This document shows, piece after piece, positions 1-8,444 of a stretch of DNA of 23,840 nucleotides. A model generated the notes under the pieces. It did not search any database, had not been told where the DNA came from, and saw only the letters and a program-made list of their open reading frames with translations. Numbering within the stretch: position 1 is the first letter of the stretch; every line of letters begins with the position of its first letter. Source of the stretch: Glomus cerebriforme (Eukaryota; Glomeromycota; Glomeromycetes; Glomerales; Glomeraceae); NCBI GenBank assembly GCA_003550305.1, contig QKYT01000729.1, positions 32,621 to 56,460 of the forward strand, read 5' to 3'. Made by a program: the position numbers and the translations under genes.

Positions 1-764
1 TTAAGAGGACAAAATTATACCAAAGCTGCTGATATTTATAGTTTTGGTATAATTATGTATGAAGTATTTTCTGGTTTACCTCCTTATCATGATGTAAGCC
101 ATAATCAAAATTTAGCATTAAAAATTTGNCAAGGACTTAGACCANGGTTTAATATTAAAGTACCTCAATTGATNGTGCATTTAATTAAAAGNTGTTTAGA
201 TGCAAATCAATTAAATCGTCCAACAGCAAGTGAAATTAAAAATATTTTAAATCAATGGTGTATTGAATCATTAGATACATATGAAGGTGAGTATATAGAA
301 GATGAATATACAGAAGATGAAGATACAGATGAATATACAGAAGATGAAGATACAGATGAATATACAGAAGATGAAAATACAGATGAATCTACAGAAGATG
401 AATATACAGAAGATGAAAAAATAGAAACAGAATTACAAAGACAAATTAAAGAAGCAGATGAAATCAATAATAAATTACAAACCCATGTTCCTTCTACTAA
501 TTTATCATATGAAACACATTCAGAAGCTATTTATACAAGCAGATTACTTAATTTTAATAATCTTCCTGAACAAACAAATTCAGATGATTATTATAAACAA
601 TATGATAATATTATAAGTACGGAATATTCAGGTAATTAAATTTTATTCTGTTTGAAAAATATAAAAAAAATTCTAATAAAAAAAAATTCTAATAAATTTT
701 ATTTTATTTGATAGAAACTCAACTAATTGATCTGTCTCAATTGAAAATTAACAATGATTGGTAA
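1..764 (+). CDS. Protein kinase, 3' part (5' end outside window); exons 1-631 and 715-764
   Basis: This is the C-terminal part of a Ser/Thr or Tyr-like protein kinase, near-identical to the complete copy at 8445-10149. The visible reading frame starts in subdomains VIII-IX (LRGQNYTKAADIYSFG, with the conserved Asp of DIYSFG) and runs through the C-lobe (CLDANQLNRP). A repetitive acidic tract follows (EDEYTEDED-type units, codons 96-140), then the family tail (YTSRLLNFNNLPE). The frame meets TAA at 637-639, but I place that inside an intron: GTAATT donor at 632, branch-like TCTAAT near 688-693, acceptor AG at 713-714. Splicing joins TCA-G to AAACTC and gives the end SETQLIDLSQLKINNDW, stop 762-764. 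The other copy has the same structure. Four Ns (129, 145, 174, 192) make single residues uncertain. A kinase signalling role is inferred from the family. Confidence 0.88.
286..417 (+). repeat. Coding minisatellite, acidic tract of kinase copy 1
   Basis: Short near-identical units built on GAAGATGAATATACA encode Thr-Glu-Asp-Glu-Tyr repeats. The paralogue has the same tract at 9698-9816 with a different unit number and order, so the tract has expanded or contracted since duplication. Confidence 0.75.
632..714 (+). other. Intron before last kinase exon (copy 1)
   Basis: An 83-base GT-AG intron, donor GTAATT and acceptor TTTGATAG. The equivalent intron in the downstream paralogue is 10031-10099, with the same donor, acceptor and phase. 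Removing it gives a C-terminus with a patterned acidic/hydrophobic end in both copies. Confidence 0.75.
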
Positions 765-843
765 ATTTTTTTTTACTAATGTTAAATAAAACTTTGTTTA
801 TGCTGACATAATCATTTTAATTTATAATTCTATTTTTTTTTTA

Positions 844-882
844 GATCAAGATAATGAATCTAAAGGCGAAGAAAATTTTTAA
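844..882 (+). pseudogene. Possible relic of a further kinase tail exon
   Basis: Directly after a TTTTTTTTTAG acceptor-like site, a 12-codon frame reads DQDNESKGEENF and ends in TAA. Composition and acidity suit the kinase tail. A GT donor at 761-762 could feed it, but the join makes codon TGA, so it would be out of use in this copy. The downstream paralogue lacks the DQDNE-coding sequence at the equivalent place. Confidence 0.35.
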
Positions 883-3199
883 GAAAAATCATCTTTGTAA
901 TTTTATAGAATTTTATTTTTTATTTTTTTTTCATTCAAATGATTTATTTTAATATGATTATTTCATGTTAATTATTTTTTAACAAATTTGCGCCTTGTTA
1001 TCATCAGTTTGAAAAATTATGCTTTCTGTGGAGTATAAATTATTTTTTTTATGACAAATTACTATAAATATACTAGTAAAAGCTTAATATAAACTGATAA
1101 TTAAGTGTAAATTTTATTGTTTTATCCTTCGATAATAAATTTTATTTATTCTTATCATGGCAGTTTTAACTTTTATAATCTGGTTTAGTTTAATAATTGT
1201 AAGTCTAATTTCAAAATTATTATTCCTTCATTTTCAACATTATAGCATAGTTTNTTCTATAATTTTAATCTAGTAATACCTTAAAGAAAGATGAAAAACT
1301 GAGAAACATTATGGTACAAGAATAGGATAAATTTACATTATTAATTTTTCAATTGTATCATAATATGAGATAAAGAGTTGCCATAAGTCTTAGTAAATGT
1401 TTCTCGCTTTAAATTTGTCCATCATATAAAATTTGGTGGGAATTATTGAATTGTTAATAGAATTAAGTGAGACCACCCTGGTGGCATGATTTTCTGTTAA
1501 CTCTTCTAGTTCTTAATAATAAAAGTAAATAAAGTTGGTAATATATAGTTAAAAACTAGTGATTTATCATCAAATCAAAATGTTTTTGAATCCCCAATTG
1601 CGAGGAAAAGAAATCATTGTAAGTAAGTCAGTTAATACTGTAGACCTTTCTGAATGAATAAAATGTTGCATTCGTCAGCATTTATATAGTAAGCAAAAAA
1701 TATTTGTTTATTATATTTTCGATATTAAATATCAAGATTAATTTTTACGTTTTTATAGAATTTTTGAATATTATTATGATGTACTGCCATTCACTTTGAT
1801 GTTGTAGATAGCATCCTATCAATAGTCATACAATTTCAAATAGATGAAACATTGTTTCTTTCCCAAGCAATCTGCTTCATTTAAATAAACTTATAATTTT
1901 TTTCATGAGGAATAATTCCTACATTAAATAATTCTTTTTTCCTTTTAAAATAAATTACTTTGACAAATGTAGATTTTTATTATTTTACTTTTATATATAG
2001 CATTCATGAGAATTTAACAATACATTACTAAAAGCTCGACTCTTACAGAGTTGTATTGAATAAAAAAAACAGTCAAAGAACTACATACGAACATTATCAA
2101 TCATTGCAATTAAATAAAATAATTCCTTTTGATATATAAATCTGAGATTGCAAGTTTTTAACCGATGAATAAATTCTTAATGATATTAGTAATAAAATTC
2201 ATATAAGTTCCATTTGTAATTATTCTTATTGTAAAATGAATCCTCGCCATTCATATAACAGAATTTTTTACTAATATTTTCATATTATTAATATTTTAAT
2301 AACTTGCGGCATAACTAACTATTTGCGAGAATCAATGGAGTCAATGATCTGCTTGGGCATGAAGCGATAAGTTTATGTTAATCTCACTAATTAAGCTATA
2401 TATCGATTTTTTATTATTCGAAAGATCAGACATTCCCATTTTTTGGTTTTAAAAAGATTGATGACCGATTGATGATCGATATTTCTGGAAAAATCTTCAT
2501 TATCTTGTGTAATATCAAGAATAATTATAATTAAAGTGGAAATTCATGAATAAAGATGAGGTTTCCAATTAAATATTTATTATTAGGCCTTACCAATTAA
2601 AAGTTTGTACTCCTATCATGAGTTTAAATCATAAAATAAATCAACAATAAAAATCAAATGCTATATACAGTATAATGTGATAATATGTAAAAAATTTTAA
2701 AGTGTTTGTATATACTTTGAATATTTTCCTTCTCCTCTCTTGATTTTTAATTTTTTATATTTAATGTAAGCAAACTTTTAAATTGTCGAGGCTTAGTTTA
2801 GAATAAACATCGATTAACAAGTTTCTCTGAGGAAAACATTGAATAATCTTTCCCTATAAAAAACGTTGCACAAAATGTGGAAATTGTCTGGCTTGTTTAG
2901 ATTTTGCCAATTTTGTACAAATTAATGAAATGTTACAATTATAACTGATAATAAAAATATTTGAATAAATGTTTTCATAGGGCCTGGATTGTTTCAGGTT
3001 CCTTTTTTTCATAGAAAGTCTTCTACACATTCTAAAACACCTTATCCATTAAATAGTTAATTATATTCAGTTCATATCATGAATTGCAAATTAATAAAGC
3101 TGACAAATTGCCAGTGTAGTGGTAAAAAAATCCAGGTAAATTCATCTGCTGTAATTATTTAAAGGTTAGACTAGGGAATTTAATTGTCTCAATAAATGA
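883..3199. other. A+T-rich intergenic region without a recognisable gene
   Basis: No convincing gene on either strand. One short cysteine-rich open stretch lies at 2843-2944 (see findings). The rest is A+T-rich sequence with a single N at 1254 and a small palindrome at about 1472-1483 (CCACCCTGGTGG). Confidence 0.6.
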
Positions 3200-3893
3200 T
3201 TTTTTTTTTATAAGAAACAAAAATTAAAATATTTAATTTTTTAGATTTTGTAAATCACCACCAGTGCAGTAAATTCTAGTACCATCAAAAAAATTGTGGT
3301 AAGATGACTTGCATTTTTACCATTTGTATTACACCCAAGCCAAAATGTTACGTTGAGTGATTGCTAGTCAACTACTCCAACATCATATAAGAAATTCAGC
3401 CATGTGATTGTGAATATAACAAATGTTGGCAAATTTTTTGGTAAAAAATACAATTAAAAAAACTATTAAATTTTTTTAAATTATTTATTTTCAAACAAAA
3501 AAAATATTTTTAGTCTATTTTGCTGTTGCAAGAAGTAAATTTTATTGGCTACTGCACGAAAAACAGAATAAACAATGCTTACTGTAGATCTTTTTTTCAA
3601 CCAATTTTTATTAAGCATGTCAAAAAACTTATACGTAATACCCATATGTAAATCTTTCTAAATTTTGAATGTTACAGTACACTGAACTGCAATACACGAA
3701 AATTTTGAAGAATTCTTCGGCGTAAATGAATTTTTTTTTTTAGCTTTTTAAATTTTTACAAGTTCATAAATTTTTCTAATAAAATTATTAAAATTTAGAA
3801 TTGTTTTATTACTTGTCAAATATCCTAATTTTGTAACGTTATGGAGAAAAATTATCTCAGTGACGATGTAATCGAGCAAATAAAAGATTTTGA
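3200..3893 (+). repeat. Segmental duplication, copy A (kinase 5' flank plus first codons)
   Basis: Colinear with 7729-8497 from TTATAAGAAACAAAAATTAA through the start codon to AAAGATTTTGA. Differences are scattered substitutions, a missing stretch near GCCCCAAGAGTACC, and about 75 bases present only in copy B (around 8047-8130). This 5' flank probably carries the kinase promoter. Copy A stops abruptly at about 3893. Confidence 0.85.
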
Positions 3894-3906
3894 TAATTAT
3901 TTTTAA
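3841..3906 (+). pseudogene. Kinase gene fragment, N-terminal 18 codons only
   Basis: ATG at 3841 opens MEKNYLSDDVIEQIKDFD, matching the complete kinase at 8445 (MEQKYLSDDVFEQIKDFD). Homology ends at 3893 and the frame stops at TAA 3904-3906 after three unrelated codons. No kinase domain follows: the next sequence belongs to the minus-strand Crinkler relic. The truncation looks like a recombination junction and not gradual decay, since the retained part and its 5' flank are well conserved. Confidence 0.85.
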
Positions 3907-5407
3907 CAGAAGTAGTCTAAAAGGCATTCAGATGCATTAATACTTAAATCTTCATACTTGGTGACTTTGGCGCAATAATGTTCCATAAGATTACCCTGTT
4001 AAATAAATGTCAGCAGATTTGATAGAAAGGTTTAAATTTATTAAAATTTTATATAATACATACATTATCCATTTTTCCTGGTTGAATAATTGAATTACCC
4101 GCCTCTCCAACACAGTTAGTAAGTATTTTTTATCTGATTGTCCTACTATTTTAAAAAACGCTCTGGGTGAACACACACCACCAAGTTCATAACTACTAAT
4201 GCTTATCCCTGGTTTGAGATCTTGATATTTGCGATATTTGTGACTATCTTTTGAAGCTTTTATAATCCTATAATCAATCAACACTGGGAAGTTCTTATAT
4301 TCAGCTGGCAGGTTATAAACTGGTGTTCCCTTTGGCAGATTCATCGTGGCAATAATATATGATTTTCCTAGAAATGTCAAAGATAACGGAACTTTCTTCA
4401 TATATTCTTGCATGAGATCCTCTGAGGCATCATCAATTTGTCCAAAAAGATCATTATTTTCAACCCTATGAATTTCACGATCTCCAACTATTGGAACTAA
4501 ACACGACTTTCAAAATGGTCATCATCAACATCCATCCTTTCATCTTTAGTAAAAGAGTTATCATCATCCATAAAAAATATTTTGTCTACTGCTTCATTAT
4601 ACAATTCTGATGTATCATCAGTATCACCTGAAAAATAAATTTGACCAACATCTCCTATTCGTGTTCCTGGTATTAATTGATTCAATAGAACTGTGCTTTT
4701 GGTTAAAAGCAAATGTGGAGTAGGAATAACTGTTTCATAAAGTTCTTGCTTGGAGAGACCTACAAGCAATTAAGTAGTGAACACAGGTATGAAAAAAAAA
4801 TCAAAATAGAATATTATTAACAAATATAAAACAAAGGGTATCAAATACTAAGCCATATCGTGTTGACCAAATTTATTATGATGCACTTACCAGCACCAGG
4901 TTGTTCTATGATAACATGAATGTATTTTTTGGGTGGGTTTGATGATAAGAAGCAGGAAAGTAAAGCACAAGATTAAGTAAGTATAGATAAAAAAAATGAA
5001 GAAATTTCTTGTTTGAGAGGTAAAACATTGAGAGACACTTACCAGTGGCAAAGACTATGATGATCTGGATGTTCTCCGTGTTAACTTCTTGAAAATATTG
5101 CTTAAAATAGAGGATAGGAATCAACTCCTAGCCACTGAAATTATCTTTAATTTGTTCTTCAATAACATCTTTGAGCTTGGCTATATCACCGAGAGCAATG
5201 TTAACCTTCCAAATATTAATACGACTAGAATTAAAGTCTCCAAACGTGTCTTTTTTCTTGTCCCAAATAAGATACTTGAGGTCATCAATTTTTAGAACAT
5301 CATAGTTGACTTGAACAGTGCCAATAGGGTTGATATTACAAACGTTAACCAAAAAAGTATCTCAAAGAATAGTCTCCTAAGAGTATACAATTTATTGACA
5401 TTACCAT
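3903..5407 (-). pseudogene. Crinkler (CRN)-family protein, decayed; exons 5407-5043, 4905-4891, 4759-4060, 3995-3903
   Basis: The N-terminus resembles the ubiquitin-like CRN head: it starts MVMSINCILLGDYS (ATG 5407-5405), continues through LKYLIWDKKK and INIWKVNIAL, and reaches a HIIV-like segment (NIQIIIV). CRN proteins are modular, secreted or host-translocated effectors in oomycetes and fungi; a role here is only inferred. A 15-base exon joins the head to a body beginning GLSKQELYETVIPTPHLLLT. Further on, LKPGISISSYELGGV..KKYLLTV faintly recalls trypsin-like peptidase proteins, but I would not assign that. Breaks: an extra T in the T run at 5351-5356, an in-frame TAG at 5128-5130 (FSG*ELIPILYF), and a frameshift near 4503-4506. 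All four exons otherwise join in frame. The last exon ends at 3903, exactly where the truncated kinase copy ends, so the 3' part may be lost. Confidence 0.75.
4891..4905 (-). other. 15-base microexon of the Crinkler relic
   Basis: It is flanked by CATAG acceptor and GTAAGT donor (minus strand), encodes E-Q-P-G-A across its junctions, and keeps the frame between the CRN head and body (phase 1 on both sides). The flanking introns are 4906-5042 and 4760-4890. Confidence 0.6.
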
Positions 5408-6408
5408 TTTGGATACAATACTGTAAAATGAATTTTTTAGAGAGAATATTTTTTAGAGAAAGAGAATTTGAGAAAACCTGAAAAAGTTTGAGGGTATATA
5501 TACCTTTTTGAATACATCGTGACTAATTAGACTATTGATAGACTCCAATTTGTGGCTTATTATGATGGAATTCAAAAAAAATTAATAAGCATAGTAAAAA
5601 AAAATAATTTATCAGTAAAAATTCATGTGAAAAAAATAATTTCTTTTATGAATCATTAGATTTGAGAAGATCGGAGTATTTATGAATTATTATTACGCAA
5701 TTTTTTGGATGTACAGTTGACTATATTTGTCTAAATCAAATTTATGTGTATCATATGAAAATATTTTCTGATATTTCCTATTCCTAATACTATTTATTAT
5801 TTCTAAGAAGGAAATTGCATTGTATTAATAAATTAAATTCTTGGTAAGTTTAGACTTTTGATTTGATGTTGGACTTTTTTTTTTGTTAACAAGCAAATTT
5901 TCTTTATTTTTTTTTTTTTATATATTTTAGCTTGTAACTATTTTTTTTAAGTATTTCTGATCAGATTAGTAAGTAGTAACGTGTGATTTGATCCAATCAC
6001 AATAAAAAAAATACAATAGTAACTAATATGAGTATTCATTTAATTATTATTAAATCATTATTAATATCAACATGAGTATTAATTTTTTTATTAAAATTTT
6101 TTTTAAGAATAAGACATTAAGTATATTTTTAACAATGATGCAACTCTGGGAGTACAATACTTGAAGCTAACTATACTCGGTATAGCTTATATGCATGTTA
6201 TACTAAATGTTTTTTTTTTAAAAAAAAAAAAAAATAATTTTTTTTCTTTTTTTTTCAAGAAATTTCTTTTAATTATTTTTTTTTTCAATAAAAAAATTTT
6301 TAAGTTGGTGGAAAAGAAAAATTAAAATTTTTATTTTTAATTATTTATTTTTATTTAATAAAATCAGAATAATAACATTACTTTTGGAGCCAGAATTTTA
6401 CGAATTAA
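5408..6408. other. Intergenic, A+T-rich with long homopolymers
   Basis: 5' flank of the Crinkler relic followed by low-complexity DNA. A dense block of T and A runs lies at about 6209-6300. No gene is seen on either strand. Confidence 0.6.
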
Positions 6409-6908
6409 GTGAGAGTTGGGCATGGGAGTGGGATTTAGGGAACGTTAGTAAAATTTTACTAATATTCCTTTTGGTTTTTTTTATTTTGTAGGTGCCTACC
6501 TGGATAACTTGGATATTGGACTTCAGAATTCGAGATCAGATTCAATGGAAGGTAGGAATTAGGGAGTGGGGATTTGGGAATGTTAGTAAACTTTATTAAC
6601 ATTTATTGACTTTGTCTTTTTTTTTATTTGTAGGTAACTAACTGAATGTCAGGACGCAGTTTTTGGTCTTGGACTTTGGAATGGAAGGTAGGCGTTGGAA
6701 ATTGAAAGTTAGGGAACGTTAGTAGGACTTTTATTAACGTTCCTTTCATTTTTTTAACTTTAGGCACATACCTTAAACCTCAAAAATTGGGATGAAAGAT
6801 CCAGAATTAAGGGCAACATTACTTGGAGACTTTGGTACGTTGCGATGGGAGACTTGGTTGGATTTTACTTAAAGATACGTTCTAATTTATCTTTTTTTCT
6901 TTTTGTAG
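6409..6908 (+). repeat. Tandem array of four intron-like units separated by 54-71 base exon-like pieces
   Basis: Four consecutive GT...T-rich-AG segments at 6409-6491, 6552-6633, 6688-6763 and 6835-6908 (83, 82, 76 and 74 bases) alternate with pieces at 6492-6551, 6634-6687 and 6764-6834. Units 1-3 share TTNGGGAAYGTTAGTA and, in 1 and 3, an inverted partner such as TAACGTTCC, so the intron-like units can fold into a hairpin. The pieces between also resemble each other (ends ATGGAAG; TTGGACTT inside). Joined pieces have stops in the frames I tried, so this may be a non-coding transcript or a decayed repeat. Confidence 0.6.
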
Positions 6909-7728
6909 AGAACAGAAACGCATCCAACATGTCTAGTATACTCAGATTGACACAACTGCTGAATATTTCATCAATCCAATAATTTATTTAATCCAATCAT
7001 TGTTGTTGAACCACTTTTTAGAAATCAAAACATTGTGATGGTCAATAATCCATCAAATAATTATTGAAATATAATACCAACAAAAAAGAACAGCATGGTC
7101 GATGTGCCTGTTTCTAATTATTGCCAATCATTTTAATTAAAATATTAATTTTGTTGAATTCTCAGATCAAAGAAAGGAAAATGATGTTTTATTTTGAGAT
7201 AATAAATTTGCAATATTTATTGAAAGTATTAATCTATTAAATTCTGAGAATTAACTTTTGTTTTGAGAGGAGACATTTATTATTTGTACTGTATTTACAT
7301 TAAATAAATATTACTTGTTAATAAATTCTTGATATTTTTCATTTAGTATTTCTCAATTCAGATTAAATTCCAATAGTTTACCACAGATTAGTCAGATTAT
7401 CATCCACGATATTATTTGATGAGATCAATTGATATTCGCAAGTGTTACTTTAAAAAAATTCAATAATTTTATTGAACGAACAAAAAAAAAGTGCATTATC
7501 GAACTTTTACTAAATATCGATCTTGGCTCTTGGCATTTCTTTTTTTCTCAAATAAAAAAAATTTTTATTTTATGTTACAAACCTATTATGTCAGGATTGC
7601 ATCCAATTTGTATTTTTTAATCTGATTAAAAATCTTTTTCGTATTGTTATAATTTGATTAGTACAAAAATTATTAATTGATTAAACATATACAAAGCTTG
7701 ACCTAACCAATTACCTGATAAAATTGAA
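6909..7728. other. Intergenic, no recognisable gene
   Basis: A+T-rich on both strands. The open frames at 7429-7620 (plus) and 7647-7871 (minus) show no family features; the second is broken in the duplicated copy of the same sequence. Confidence 0.55.
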
Positions 7729-8444
7729 TTTTTTTTATAAGAAACAAAAATTAAATATTTAATTTTTTGGATTTTGTAAATCACCACCAGTGCAGTAAAT
7801 TCTAGCCCCAAGAGTACCATCAAAAAAATTGTGGTAACGTGACTTGCGTTTTTACCATTTGTATTACCCAAGCTAAAATGTTACGTTGAGTGATTGCTAG
7901 TCAACTACTCCAGCATCATTATAAAAAATTCAGCCATGTGATTGTGAATATAGCAAATGTTGGCAAATTTTTTGGTAAAAAATATAATTAAAAAAACGAT
8001 TAAATTTTTTTAAATTTTTAATTTTCAAACAAAAAAAATATCTTTAGTATGCTTTTGTGGGTTCTGCAGCTTCTTTTTGCTGAAATTAACTGTTGCGGTA
8101 AAGTTAAACATAGCATCACTATCTATAACAAGTTTTATTGGCTACTGCACGAAAAACAAAGAATAAACAATGTGTACTGTAGATCTTTTTTTCGGCCAAT
8201 TTTTATTAAGCATGTGAAGTAGACAAAAAAACTTATACGTAACGCCCATATGTAAATCTTTCTAAATTTTGAATGTTACAGTATACTGAACTGCAATACA
8301 CGAAATTTATGGAGAATTCTTCGGCGTAAATGAATTTTTTTTTAGCTTTTTAAATTTTTTTACAAGTTCATAAATTTTTCTAATAAAATTATTAAAATTT
8401 AGAATTGGTTTATTACTTGTCAAATATCCTAATTTTGTAACGTT
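7729..8444 (+). promoter_or_regulatory. 5' flank of kinase copy 2, duplicated at 3200-3840
   Basis: Conserved up to the start codon between two loci 4.6 kb apart, though non-coding. It probably holds the promoter and 5' UTR. Copy B has about 75 extra bases (around 8047-8130, including GGGTTCTGCAGCTTC). I cannot point to a convincing TATA element in such A+T-rich DNA. Confidence 0.5.

Noticed and set aside
252..467. Minus-strand Ser/Val-rich open frame (also 9618-9866)
   Set aside because: Antisense shadow of the acidic coding minisatellite in the kinase; composition follows from the repeat.
7647..7871. Hydrophobic minus-strand frame resembling a membrane protein
   Set aside because: The duplicated copy of this sequence at 3200 onward has indels that break the frame, and the region behaves as kinase 5' flank.
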